A stretch of DNA of 64,000 nt from Meghimatium bilineatum (Eukaryota > Mollusca > Gastropoda > Stylommatophora > Philomycidae). Under the pieces are notes generated by a model. That model made no database searches. It was not told where the DNA came from and saw nothing but the letters and a program-made list of their open reading frames with translations. The position numbers and the translations under genes were made by a program. This document shows, one piece after another, positions 36,501 through 51,500 of this stretch (its first letter is position 1; the number at the start of each line of letters is the position of its first letter). Where the stretch lies: assembly GCA_034231615.1 (NCBI GenBank), contig CM067318.1, positions 36,737,382-36,801,381 of the forward strand, in the 5' to 3' direction.

Positions 36501-39500
36501 TAGACATGATTTGTAGACAACTATTTATATAATATATATTCGTACTAATGAGTCAACTTTGTTTATTCATTGCCCATATTTTACTAAAGAGTCATGACCC
36601 TATTTATCTTTGATTTAATATCTCTTTCTGTGCCTTCTGTTTTATCAATGATGCTATCCATGTCCGTTAAATGGTCCACCTCCTCGATTAGTACACCTTC
36701 AATGGCTGTTAATTATTACATCATGTAACAATTACTAGTAAATTATGCCAAAAATTAACAATTACAATGGGAAATAAAGGTGGGAAAGATACACATTCTC
36801 AATTATATTTTAATAACACTGACAGCTGAAAGATTCTACAGTAAAAAATACAAGTCAAATTACTCATGAGATGAGCATTATGTAACCATAGAATGACACT
36901 CAAGTCTGGATAGTATACATTTTGTTGGGAGAGAAAATTAGGCCTCCTTGCAATGCTAACAATTATATTGTAAGTGTTGAGAATTAAATTGTAAATAGCA
37001 AATAATGATTACTATTTTGTAAAAAGCAAATACTGAGAACTATTATTGTGATTTTAGGTCAGATTATGCTGTCTCCATGTTGAAAGTTGGCTGCAAAGTA
37101 TTCTCTAGTATATTGCCTATGCCTCATCATGCTCATACTCTTTGACAGTCTGCTGTTTGTCCTCTTCTGATATCACCCACCATTTATATCTTCTTCTTCT
37201 TTTGCGTTCGTTCTCAAACTCCTTCAGATTAGCAGGATGTAGTTCTAAGAACGGAATGTGTTGTGTCACGGTTTACAGTATGTATGCTGCAATATCAGCT
37301 CCTTTCAGCCTGACACATCCAACCTCAACATGGCTTTGGGGTCACTGGCCCTATATGGGATGGGACAGCCAACTCCATCCCATAACCTCCTTAGTCATCC
37401 CTTAACCTCTTATGACATGCATGGAAGGTAAACAGCATTTCTATTCTTTGTTCCTCTCTTGGGCCCAGCAACACACGGCGACTCTTTATATCAAAAACTT
37501 CCCCTTCACAATTCATTTTTGCTCTTATAGTATATTCCTTAGTAAAGAAACCCATATTTTTTTTAGTCAAAATACTGAACTTGTATTTATTTGAGTACCT
37601 CTATTCACATACTCAATCACTCCAATAACTGTTGTTTCTGCCCATTGAATTATACCTATTCTTCCTTGTATCTACATGGAAGTCAGAACTGTTGTCTATT
37701 GGCTAAACCCAGGTAGATGATGTAGATGTATTATTCACACTTATCATGGAAGTCTTAACTTGTACTTCAGTGCCAGATGTGTCGCATTAGTTGTACTTAG
37801 TCCATATCTGTTCAAAGTTTCTTAAATGTTATTTATTCGGCGTTTACTTGGTCTTCCCTTACATCTATAAGTAAAGTTTCTCATTTCCATGCCATTAAAG
37901 TGTATTGGGGAATACAGTTTTAGACATGTATTTTTCATTGACCAACATTGACCTCTCCATTGACCAACAAGGAAAATACCTAAGAATGATGTGGTCAACA
38001 TCATACCTAACGCCTTTATTTGCACAGAAGATCTGGTACTCATTTCCTTATACTGGATTGACCTAGGAGCTGTCAGTAATTAAAAAATACTTCCGCTGGA
38101 ACTGGAAACTGAACCTTGGATCACCTGACTCTGGAGCCAGTTCACTAACAACTGAGCTACCACAGCCCATGACATTTATAACAGTAGTAGAATGTATTAT
38201 ATGATTACAGGTGTCTGGCTTTGTCTTCCAAATACTTGTTCATTGTTCAACAACTTGCAACATACATCAACTGTCTGGGTTTATCAACCTTATTATACAA
38301 GACAAACTGCTAGACCAGAATATACATTTTTTTGGTCAGAGATTTCTGGATGCACTACACACTTCACACTTATAATAATGTGAAACAGAAAGGTTGCTGA
38401 TCCAGCGACCCATAGGATCATACCCTGACCCAGTGAAATAGAAAGGTTGCTGATCCAGCGACCCATGGAATCATACACTTTGACCCAGTGAAACAGAAAG
38501 GTTTCTGATCCAGCGACCCATGGAATCATACCCTTTGACCCAGTGAAACAGAAAGGTTGCTGATCCAGCGACCCATGGGATCATACATTTTGACCCAGTG
38601 AAACAGTGTTGATGTTCACTTCTTCTGAAAGATGTGCTATAAAAGAGAATTCAAACAAATATAAAAATCACCCAATGGCTAATTATGCTTGGGGGGGAAA
38701 TAAAGCAAAATCAGTATCAAAATCAATCAAGCATTTATACAATACAAGAAACCATTAGCAATTTATTAATGAACTACTATGGTGATGTCAATATAATGCA
38801 GACAGCTGCAGACACTTCAATGATATTACAGACACTTCAATGATGCTGGATGCATTTCAATGATGTTGCACGCATTTTAATAATGTTGCAGACACTTAAA
38901 TGATATTGCAGACACTTAAATGTTGTCGCACACTTCAATGATATTGCACATATTTCAATGTCACACGCATTTCAATGATGTTGCAGACACTTCAATTATA
39001 TTTCCTGTCATGTTCTATCTACATAATAAACAATTTTGCTACAATTCAATTTTTTTAAAGAACATGACTTTCTGAATATCTGTCTTGCTGACAATGTTCA
39101 GAATATGCATAGTAGTTTCATTGAACAGCTCTCTTGTGTGATATCTAGATGATGTAAAATAAGTAAGAAAATAAAATGTGATATATTCATAGCATACTTA
39201 TGTCTAGCAACAGATGAAATAACCTACACAAGTCTAACTATTTTCTTTCACATTTGATGGTGACTAGCCATCTACAGTGGAAATTTAAGTAATATATAGT
39301 CACTGTATAGACTATCAGAACACTATAGATGTACAAAACTGAAACTAATTAGATCAAGTATATTCCTAGTGTCTGGCTCTGTGGCGAAGTGGTACAGAGC
39401 GTGTCTATGACGGCCAAGGTACCGAGTTTGATCCCCACCACAGGCAATTGTGCATTTGAACCGTTCAGAAAGCAATGGAAAACTACTGAATGTATTTATA

Positions 39501-42500
39501 TTGCCTAGAAAATCACCACAGCCAACAAATTCTTGGTTGATAGCTATGCCCTGTAAAGGATATGCTACCAATCAATTTTTTTATATTAATAGTAGCAATC
39601 TATGGTTGCAAATCATAGACATAGAACAAGTCACTGGCAAGAAAATAGCTTTCTTCAAGATGAGATGCTACAGAAAAATTTTAGAATACCATGGATGAAT
39701 TATAAAAATCACACCAAGACGTGGGGTAAATGTTGGGGAAGGGGGATGGGCTAGCTTCTTAAACAACATTATAATAAGAAAGCTGAGATTCTTCGGACAT
39801 ATAAAGAGACATGATGGTATGGAAAGACTAATAATGGAGGGCATGGTCGAAGGTAACAGAGACAGAATTAAACCAAATAGACGGACATTTCAGACAGAGT
39901 GTTTATACAGGTATGTATAATCATTAAATGTTAGTTTAGTTATGAAATAACATCAGATATACTGGTACTATAGGTCTAGGCATTTTATCCAGGCTGGAAT
40001 ATATATGACAAGAACATGTAAGTCGCTGCACTTTTATATCCGGTAAGTTTTTTCACTCTGTTACCGGTATTTTATATTTTATGTTGTCATTTTTGTGTGT
40101 ATATATGCCTAATTTGTTTTAAGAATTTGTACTAGTTTATAAGTCAATCCCCATACATCGTTAGCGGCAATAAAGTACAAAGATTTTTGGCTTACATGAA
40201 AATATAAGATTTTTAACAATTTATTTTCATATTTCAATAAAAACCTCTGTATTTAGCACCCAAAAAAATCCCCAAAGAAACCCCTGTAAATGTTTTTATT
40301 AAATATTTTTTGTTTACTCCTCAATATGAGCATGTGAGGATAAAAACATCTGCATTAGTAATGATTACCAGGAAATTTAACACCAAAGTTACATTTTTTT
40401 ATAATTTAAAAAAATTCTTTTTTTAATTTGAGTTTTTTGTGGGGGGTTTTTTTTTGGGCCCAAAATCTGTATTAATATGGAAAATCCGTACTAGTAAACA
40501 CCTATAAGATATATATATTGTCATTATGTGGTGGGCTTGATGGTGAATTACAAAATCTCAATTTATATCTAAATTTGATAGATCCAGTAGACTCACTTGT
40601 TGATTTCAAACATTTTATTTTTTGCTATCATGGTGGTACAATTGGATAGACACATTATGCTAATATAAACAAAATTCTCATGTTTTGTAACAGTGCGTCA
40701 CATGTTTATGTGTGACATCAGGCAAGTATCTACCAGATGAAATGTTGAGAATAGTTGGGGCATAGCATGATGTGGCACTGCAAAACATATGAAATGATCT
40801 TCAACATGACAAAAGAATAGTGTAAACATGCAAAATTTATAGTTAACCAAATAATATTTGCACGTAAAAAAACACACTTCACATCACAAGAATATCATGT
40901 TAATTCTCATTAATGTGAAAAAAATGCATCAATAATCAAATATAATTTAAGCTGCAAGGAGCCCAGAGACTGGAAAATGCACCCTCATATTCAAATCTAT
41001 AAAATACAAAAATGTATATTGTAAACTCCTTCAATAAAACAGCCCCTTGACTGCTTAATACGGCTGCTTCAATAGAACAGCCCTCGACTGGTTCAATCCC
41101 ATATTCCCTGACTGCTTCCATAAAACAGCCCTTGACTGGTTCACATTTTCACTTTAACTGTGTATGTATGTGTTCATAAAGAATATGTAGATCAATGGTG
41201 GGCAAAAATATGAACATTGGGCCAAATCAAGCGGTTTTTACTAGCTTGTCAGTCTGACTTAAAAGTTCTATATGCACTGGCCCCTGAGCTAAAAAAAACA
41301 TCAAATCACAAGCTTAGCCAGACATTGTACTAGTTTAATCATTGTATGATAAGAGGAAAATTGTGTTAAACCTTTGATGTTGCTAGTTGAAAACATTTTT
41401 CACAACAAAATAGATGTTTCCGACAAAATTCAAAACAAATGTTTCTAATTTTAAATTGACAAAATTCTGTTTCCAATTGGAGACCATGAATGATTTTATT
41501 TTAAGAGAAGCAGTAACATGTCTCTTGATGTTACAAAAGCATGTGATTAGCAACACATTCTACAAAGTCCTTTGGAGCATCAAAGGACTGAGCACAAATT
41601 GTACGAAAAAAAGATTGTTTGATTTCATGCCAAACAAATATTACAGAATTTGACCCACCTACCCAAATAGGTTGCCCATCTCTGATATAGACATGTTAAT
41701 TTTTCTATAAACATTTAAAACTTTACTAGCTTTGGTCCAGGTAATCCAAAAATGATATTTTATTTTGCCTGAAAAGCTTCAGCCATTTCTTCAATCCCTA
41801 ACATGTAGAATTCTCATTGCTCTGTATCATTGAAATTTGTGAAGTGACAGATCAATAACTATTAATCAATAATGCTCAACTGGCATGTAATCAAGACGTG
41901 GTTGTGTTGTCATCTGAAGTTTGCTGCTGTTACACTTCATTTTTACAACGATCGTACAAAATATTCACAATTAGTACAGAAGCTTGCTGCAAAAATGTAA
42001 GTCTTTATCTGCATAAGAGTTTTCCCATCTTTCCGCCACATATTTAGACTACTCTAAAATAAAAAATATGGATCTATTGAATTATTGCAAATCAAGTTGG
42101 AAAAAGTGGTGGTTTTAGTGGCTTATCAGAAAAGCAAGTTAGGTTATCTGCCATGTTTGTCACAATATACAGAAAAGTGGAAAATTGCTGCACAGAAAAA
42201 TATTATATAGTCCAAATATCAAATATGTAATAAATACTGAAGCAAATATCAATCTATTACTAATTTTATATATTAGATTTGCTGAAATTATATAATTAAT
42301 TCAACATCACATATTAGTCAGATGGCTCCAAGAAGTAGACTCTCATAAATTCTATTTTTGACCTCACATTTTTCTTCTGATATTCTTTTACATGAGAGTT
42401 TAACCATTATGCACAAAAAGAGAAGTAGTGTTTTAATATACTTCATAAACTATACGTAGAAGTCTTCATACTTCTACGTATGAATCTTGTTCCAACTGTA

Positions 42501-45500
42501 ACAAATAAACTAATAGCAACATTGATAATTGTTGTCATGCCATTTATGTAAACATTTATGGCAACACTGGTACTGTGAGTTTTTTCAGCACCTATAACAA
42601 ATCAATAAAAACGCCTGTAGTATAAAATATGAAGTCAAATTTTGTGTCTTCTAATATATATAATAGATATTACTTTTCCACTACAAATCTTAATAAGTGG
42701 AAGGAAGAAGACTCAAATGCCATTTCAATCTATCTTAACAACACAACTGGATAAACTGCCATCTTATTTTAAAACCAATTATTGCTCTCCAGAAAATGTA
42801 TTACATACATTTCACAAAAATTACACAATCAGATCTGATCCCGATTTTAGATCCCAAAAATGTCACTAATCTCAACAATTTGTACAAAATGGCAACATAA
42901 ATTAGTTTGATGGTGAACACTGACTATTTCTTCCCCTTGTTCATAAATGCTTGACTATAGTGACACAACTGCACAGAAAAAGTGAAGTTTGTTTTCCATA
43001 ACTAGTTGCTAGAGTACTTTTCTCTGTCAATATGCCGGCAGAAACAAATGGCACAAATAAGGCCAAATATCTGTGGAAAAATAAAAGTGAAAAATTTCCA
43101 TTATGTAATAAATGAGCAAGTGTAAGAATGTTTGGGTTGAGTTATTATGTAGTAATTGTTCAATTTCTTCTTTCATTTGCTTGATTGATTGCTGATCTGA
43201 CAGTCCATGGACACAATCCCTTTTGGTTGTTGATCTGACAGTCCATGAGTACATACCATTTGACTCCAAAGCCATTGTGTGATATATGCATATGTTTGTG
43301 AGTTGTTGTTTTGTTCCATATAATATGTTCCATTTATCTGGCTTTGGAGGGTGAAGCATGTCCCTGATGACATCCAGAGTTGGACATTCAATAAGGTGGT
43401 GGTCAACAGTTTCATATGGATGAGTGCACAGCCGGCACCCTGGAGTATGTTGTGGTTTATTCTGTTCAGGTGATTGTTAAGCCGTACAAGTTGTGTGCGA
43501 AGTCGGAAAAAGATACTCTCATTTTTCCTTTTCAGGAGGTTGATGTCTTTAGGATTTTGGCTGGTCATATATTTATAAATTTCCCTCCCAGTGTTTCCCA
43601 TGGCCCATCTGTTCATCCAATTCTCTTTGTTCACAGATTTCAACATCATTTTAACTATGTGCATGGTCGTTTGTGTATATCGCTGCCCTTCTTTGCTAGT
43701 CTGTCTGCCTTATCATTTCCAGGTGTTTGAGTGGCCAGGGATCCACTGTATAACAATGCTGACTTTATAAGATGTAAGCAGCTGGTTGGCTTGACAAGGT
43801 GATATATTTCAACTAGCTCATGTATGCAATGTCTATCATATTCTAGTGCTTGAAGTGAGGACAAATAGTCTGTAAAAATCATAATGCTTTGGACTTTTGA
43901 TGGAAAGGAATCAAATATGGCTTCAGGTGGTACAAGGCAACTTCTAGTGCTTTTATTTCAGCTTCAGAGTTAAAACATATATCCCCACAGGCATCAAACA
44001 ACTCATCACATGTTAATGAACGAACGTTAATGTCATGTGACAGGAATCAGCGAATCATAGTTAGCTGAATGATTGGCCTTCCAATCCCAGTTATAGTCTA
44101 TGACAAATGAAGAATGTTGGGGGAAAAAATGTCATTATCGGGAGACATATGATCATTTCGGAATTAATCAGCGGGTTACAATGGCCGTCAAAATGTATAA
44201 GCCTAATTGACGTAAAATAATTTTGATAGATTCTGATAGTAAGGAATTATTAGGAATTACATTAGTTTTAAAAGTAGATGTACCGGGTAGTCACATGATG
44301 GTTTCGTTATGAAATAACACTGGACAATTATAGACCTAATGAATTGACATCGACTACAGATGAGACTAGGTCTAAGTTTCAGGAACATTTTATTCTGCAA
44401 GGTCAGTTACTTTTATATGTTTTATTTATTTCCCCAATGCATGCAGTTGTTGTGTCTGTGGGTCTCACTAATGGCCCACGAGACAAACTGTTTTTTTCCT
44501 ATGGCCGAGGCCCATCATAGAGACACTGTGACTCAGTACGTGACAATCCTTTTGACTTGAACATTTGGTTGCATGCTTGGAGCAATACAGAAGTTTGGCA
44601 TAACCAGTAGTTGATGGCGGGGAATGAAGACAGTGAATCTATCTTGGCTGCAGTGGCTTGGAGCAGTGCATAGGTAGAAATCTACCTTCCTGGTGGAGTG
44701 ATAGTTATTTTCTGGCTCCAGTCCAGGGTGGGCCAAAAATCCACAGACTTTCCAGCAAAATAATGCTATTTTAATGGCAGTGGGTCAAAAGGCATATTGT
44801 GTAATTTTAATGCAATGTGCTAAAGGTTCTTGAGACCAAAAGGAATTGAACCTGTCCGTTCTAACAGCACTGAATCGCCTGGTAACTAGAGTAAACAGGT
44901 TTTCCTATATTTGACTAACCACATCTCCAAAAAAAGATGCGACTTTGTCAGGCATTCATATTGTGTACTCAAGTCACTCAGAAGAATTTCAAGTAATTGA
45001 GGGTGGACCTTTTCAAGGCTTAGGACCCGACATCCCTATATGGATATCCGTCACAGATCAGACACCATAACAATTGACAGATATATAAATATTTTCATTG
45101 CGCTTGTACATGGTATTTTGATTGATGTAGTAAACCTCTTGGCTAGATGCCTCCATCTTCAACACCTGTATTTGCTAGGGCAGACTATGGTTTTGCTTGA
45201 TGTAATAATTCACTCATGTCTCAGATACAATTTTCCATACCTGCAGTGCTGCAATTCCACATCCAACCCCAATTAGGATGACACTGTGGTCATTTACCCA
45301 AGATTCCAGAGCATCCTTGCATCCCTGCAAAAAAGAAACATTTGGTATAAGAAGAAAATGTTTATATTTGATTTATATGAAATATTAATATATAAGAAAT
45401 AAATGTCTTCTAAATGTGATTTCTCTGAAGCTTGAATACAGGAAGAAAATGTCTTCTATATGCAATTTTTCTGTGAATGGATGCGCATGTGGTTGCGTCT

Positions 45501-48500
45501 GTGGGTCTCACCAATGGCCCACTAGACAAACCACCCATGCAACAGAAAACCTTAGTGGATGACATGCCACTATATTGAGGTTATCTTCTTAGAGAAGCTT
45601 CATGGCACGTCATCTATACAATTATGCTTTTATTTTGTTGTTGAAATGTGTTTCATGTTTACCTGAATATATATGTATGCATCCTCTGTGGTTGGGAGAG
45701 AGTCAGAGATGTACTGTGCAGCACAGGGGAGGAGGAAACTGACAGCACTGTTTTTTTCCTATGGCTGAAACCCATCATAGAGGCACAGTGACTCAGGACA
45801 TGACAATCCTTTTGACTTGAACATTTGGTTGCATGCCTGGAGCAATAGAGAAGTTTGGCATAACCAGTAGTCAATTGGTGGCGGGGAATGAGCACAGTGA
45901 ACTCTATCTTGGCTACTGTGGCTAGGAGCAGTGCATAGGTTGAAACCTACCTTCCTGGAAATGTGATAGTTATTCTCTGGCTCTGTCCCGGGGTGGGCCG
46001 AAAATCCACAGACTTCCCAGAAATATAATGCCATTTAATGGCATTAGGTCAAAAGGCATGAGCCCATGGACCGCTGGATCAGCAACCAACCAACCAACCA
46101 ACCACCTGATGAATGAGAGTGGGATTAAGTCACTTTCTAGTTCATTGGCTTAGTCATGTTTTTAGTTCAATTCCCAGCATGACTACTCTCCAGTTGACAT
46201 AGATGTACATACAGCTACCGGACATGTAGTTTTGGGTGTAGACATTAATAGAAAAAGAACTAGTCCCCCTAATCACAAATAGATCTGAGTACTGTGGGTG
46301 GTTACCACCCAACCCTTCCATCACTAACACCCTTTATACAGACATAACACAGCTGAAGAAGACATGCACCTACCACCACCTGGCACACGGAAGAAAAAGT
46401 GAAAGCTAGCAAGCCCAAGGATCAGATAAGTAAGTATTATGGGTGACATCTGAGGGGACCTGGTTCAAATCCTTGCTGCATTATGATCTTTCCTTATTAA
46501 TAACTCCTTGATGCTTCTATATTATATTATTCATGTATGTTGGTTACACAGTTCAGTCAGTAGTGTTTGTAACCCGTATGTTGCCGGGGCCCGAAAGGGG
46601 AGCAAAGAATAGCAACACTGTTTACCTTCCACGCATGTCGTAAAAGGTGACTAAGGAGGTTATGGGATGGGGTAGGCTGTCCCATCCCTTATAGGGTCAG
46701 TGATCCAAAATCTAAGCCATACAGCGCCATTTGGGATTACTTCAAGGTTAAAGATGATGATTCAGCAAAGGTAATATGTAAGTTGTGTGACAAACAGTTA
46801 TCGCGTGGATGATTAGATCACCCCAACATCTTCTCAACATCATCAATGCAGACCTATTTGCGATCGATGCACAGGAAAAGCTATGACGAAATAATGGAAA
46901 AGAAAGCATCACTGGAGGGCAGTGTATTGACGACCATATCTATGATAAATCTGGGACTGTGTTTGCATTATCAATATCAATTGTGATCCCATTAGTGAAA
47001 ACACTCATGGCTTTCCTCCAGAAAGAGGGCAGTGATGCTGGGATCAAAACTATAAAAGCAGCTCTGCTTGAAGCTGTTAGCAGCAGATTTGCGGACATTG
47101 AATCTAACAGTATTTACACCTGTACATCGGAAAGACTGTTCAGTACTGCAGGAGACATTAACACTGACCACCTTAGTAGCCTTTTACCACAAAATGCGGA
47201 GACGTTGATTTTCCTGAAACACAATTCGTTCCTTCTTTACTCTGAGAGTTCAACTTCACAGTCATAATGAAGGCTGACTGACTGAAATAGTGAAATTACT
47301 GAATGAATGTATTTTAATAAATTCAATCTATTCAATGTACTATTGTTGCGAGTTGTAACTGAGCTGCCAATTTGCCAAATTAAAACAATGTAAAAACTAA
47401 AAACTGAAACTGATAATTAAAAATTAAAATTACTAAATTAGCATTATGTGCTTATGTATTATATTTCATCTTGAACTTATGGAACTTAATATTACTTATT
47501 CTAATGTAAATGTAATTATTTTACATTTAAATGATTTAATATGAGTAGGTCCTATATGTCATCATTGTCATGTCTATAGTAATGAACTGCAGTAATGTCA
47601 TCATTGTCATTAGCTGGATTTACAAATAAAATAATAAAAATAAAATAACGTACTACATCACTTGGCTTAGGTGAGTGGAGTCTCTCGACTGTTCATTACT
47701 GCAGTTCATTACATCTACAGCCTCCACATCCACAGACATGAGCCTAAAAGTGTTGGCCAGAACTCTGCTAACCCTGAGTCCACCAAGAGCAATGATATAC
47801 CCTCTGTACCCCATTATAATGATGTAGTGATCAAGGAAAAGTACAGCTCACCTTCTCATAAAAGAAGCCATCTTTCAGTTTAGCGCAATAATCTAAGTTT
47901 TCTGGTTGACCAGTGCTATTTAGCGTACAACAGCTCTCTGGTATCGATTTTTCCTGGGGAAAAAATTGTTAATTCATTTGTTAAAAAAATTGTTGATTCA
48001 ATTGTTAATTTGTTACGTCATTTTGAAGTTCTAACAATATTGATTGATTACTTGGTATTTTGGCTTGGGAGAACACCTGTAATGGAAACGATAGATATTT
48101 TTTCAGAAAACATTCATCTGATGTTAACTATTTTGAACATTTTCACCTACTGACACCATTCAGAATGCATTAATCTGCTCATACTTTCAGAAACCTGTCA
48201 TATTTTTTACACTTTTCACAAGCAATTTAACTTCAGATAACTTTCCAGTCATTTTTATGTGTACACCTTTCAGAAATCATTCATTTGCTTACACATTCTA
48301 TGAGAAGAATTTTGTCTGTACATACTTTTTTTATTCATACCTTTTTGAAGCCCTTCGTGTGCTTTCTCATACTTTTCACAAGTTGCTCATATGCTAATTC
48401 ATATCTTTTGCAAAACATTTGTCTGTACACACCTTCAGAATACATTCATTTATTAGCTCATACTTTTCATAAAACAATCACTTTTTTTCAATCCCGTACT

Positions 48501-51500
48501 TTTTATAAAACAATTGTGTATAAGATCACACTTTTCATAAAACAATCATTTGTTAGCTCATACTTTTCATAAAACAATCATTTGTTAGCTCATACTTTTC
48601 ATAAAACAATAATTTTTTATCTCATACTTTTCATAAAACAATCATTTGTTAGCTCATACTTTTCATAAAACAATCATTTGTTAGCTCATACTTTTCATAA
48701 AACAATCATTTGTTAGCTCATACTTTTCATAAAACAATCATTTTTTATCTCATACTTTTCATAAAACAGTCATTTGTTAGCTCATACTTTTCATAAATCA
48801 ATCAATCAAGTGCCATGCCGACTGGTGTAGATGATCATGTTTCTCCACGACTCTCTGTCTCTTGTGTTGTCAATAAGCTCAGTTGATGAACTTCTACCGT
48901 GCCACGATACAGGACCATCTAGTAACTTTTCTCTTTGTTGACCCCTATCTCTTCTCCCTTTGATCTTTCCAGTGGTTATTAAATGTTCAAGCTATGTTCT
49001 TCTCAGCACATGCCCTAGAAACCTTGACTGTCTGCCACTAATGTTTGATATGATTGATCTTTTTACGCCAGCATCAATAAGAACCTCGGCATTAGTTTTC
49101 TTAGCTGTCCATGGTATTTTCATCATTCTTCTCAGAAACCACATTTCTGTAGCCTCCAATTCACTTTGAATTTTCTTGTTTATCCTTCACCGAGCCGATA
49201 TCATATCCAGCCGCCGAAAAACAAAATGGCCGCTCGCGCTTTTGGCGGTCCGGCCCACCCAACGATAATATCGTGAGATTTACACGTACCACAGTCCGTG
49301 CACATAGATGGGGACATGCGCAATCGAAGCCGGTACATCCACCACTTCCGACATGATAGTTTTTAAGAATGGCTAGCTATTCGTAAAAGTTTAAGAGCAA
49401 TTAATCTGACCACATCTGTACACCGGTACAATGCCATGATGATGGATCGGTTTTACAGACCTTTATTTCATCGTATTTCGAATAAAATAACATTGAATCG
49501 TGGCTTGAATCATGGATTATTAGGTTATTTAGTTTCACAGCAGTGAATATACAGAATGCCGTGCTGGTTTGGGGACTTGTACGTTTGATATCGAATATTT
49601 TGAAGTGGCAGAAAAAATAACTCTAGGCCTAAGCTCAAAGAACGATTTTACTGCAAATCTACATGTTTTATACAGTTCCCCCGGCTATATTTTGATAATT
49701 TCGCAGTGAAAGAACATAAATACAACAGATTTGCGTGATTTAGTTGACAGTGTTGCCAAGGAATTCGATATGTAAGGTAAGTTATTTGTTTTCCTTATTT
49801 TTTCCCTCTTTATTTGTTATAAAATATATGTTTTTTGTGAAAAACGTCTTTACCACTTTCTCATACGTCTGGTATCACACACACACGTACATAAATTACA
49901 CCAATATATGCACAATTCAATTCTTTATTTATATGTGCAAATATTATTTAAATATCTCTAACAACCAAAAAATTATCACATTTTCAGAACAGTCACCATC
50001 AATAACGCAAATTTTCAAAAAAGAATCCGGTGGCAGGGAGACGTTTCGTATTTTTTAATCTGGCTTGCTAAAGGTTATAGTCCATGCTTCACATCCATAA
50101 AAAAGAATTGGTTCTATATAACATCTCAGCACCCGAATTCGGGTCTGCATTGATAGACTTCCATTGTAAAAAATGGTTCTCATTATTTGGAATGCTGATT
50201 TGGCTTGTGCTGTTTGGCTCTTTATCTCACTTGAGCACCTGCCTTCTGATGTTAACAGGGTACCAAGATATTTCATTTTCGACTTGTGCTAACTTTGTAC
50301 CATTAATTATTATGTTGCATCTTGGTTTTGTATGTCTCTTTGATACGACCATTATTTCTATTTTCTTCTTGTTTAAACTGAGGCCTTTGTTTTCACTTTC
50401 CTTCACTACTTTATCTAATAGGGCTTGCAGTTCTTGTTCGCTTCCTGCGATCAGTACTGTGTCATCAGCATATCTCAAGTTATTTATATTATTTATATCC
50501 TCCCACTTTTATTCCTGGCATATCTTCTATATTTCACATAATGTATTCTGTATACAGGGAGAAAAGGTCTGGTGACATTACACAACCTTGCCTGACACCC
50601 ATTTCTATCTTTTGAAATCTACCTATAGTGTTGTTAACTCTCATCACAGCTGTTTGGTTCAAATACATATTTCTTACTATTCTTAGATCTTTCCCATCAA
50701 CGTTAAGATTTTCTAGCAGTTTTATAATCTCTGAATGCTTCACCTTGTCAAATGCTTTGCTGTAATCTATGAAGCACAGATAAAGGTCTTGCTGTACTTC
50801 TCTGGCTGTCTCCATTAATGTTCTTACTATATATAGGGCGTTTCTTGTGCCTTTTCCTTCTCCGAATCCGAATTGTTTGTCTGCTATCTCTGGTTTTATT
50901 TTTCCTCTTATGCGTCTCATTATTATGCGCAGTAGAATCTTGGTCATCTGACTCATAAGACTAATTGTTCTGTGGTCTTCGCAATCTACTGCACCAGGTT
51001 TCTTTGGTAGGGCTATGAAAATTGATTGTAGCAAATCCGATGGAATATAGCCAAGGTTGTAGATGTCATTTAACATTTTGGTGATAATTTCAAGACCATA
51101 ATCTCCCAGGGCTTCTAATTCTTCTTTTGCAATCTTGTCTGGATCCGATGATTTGTTGTTTTTTAAGTGTTGTATGGCTTCCTTTACTTCTGATTTTAAT
51201 ATACTTGGACCTTCATTGTTATAATTTAAGTTAATATCATTTCTGTTATCTTCATACAATTCTTTAATATATTCTTCCCATCTGTGCATGACTTCATTTT
51301 CTCCTATTAGTATGTGTCCCTGATTTGATTTCAGACACCCAGTCTTGTGAGCCTGCCCTCTGCCTGTTAATTCCTTTATTTGTAAATGTGTATCACTTGT
51401 ATTTCTATGATGTTTTTCTATTTTCCTGCACTTTGTGTTTAACCAATCCTCTTTAGCCTTGGTGCCCTTATGTTTAATTTCTTTGTTCATAAAACAATCA

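Noticed and set aside
38093-38172. A tRNA gene on the minus strand
   Set aside because: The A and B boxes are good, but the acceptor stem does not pair and the T arm is altered; it is a SINE head. The other tRNA-like spots fail in the same way.
8302-51485. Whether the reverse transcriptase pieces come from LTR elements
   Set aside because: They carry YADD-type boxes, the YGCEAW and GHI C-terminal motifs or a terminal RNase H with a Cys/His tail, and lack protease, integrase and LTRs; all fit non-LTR LINEs.
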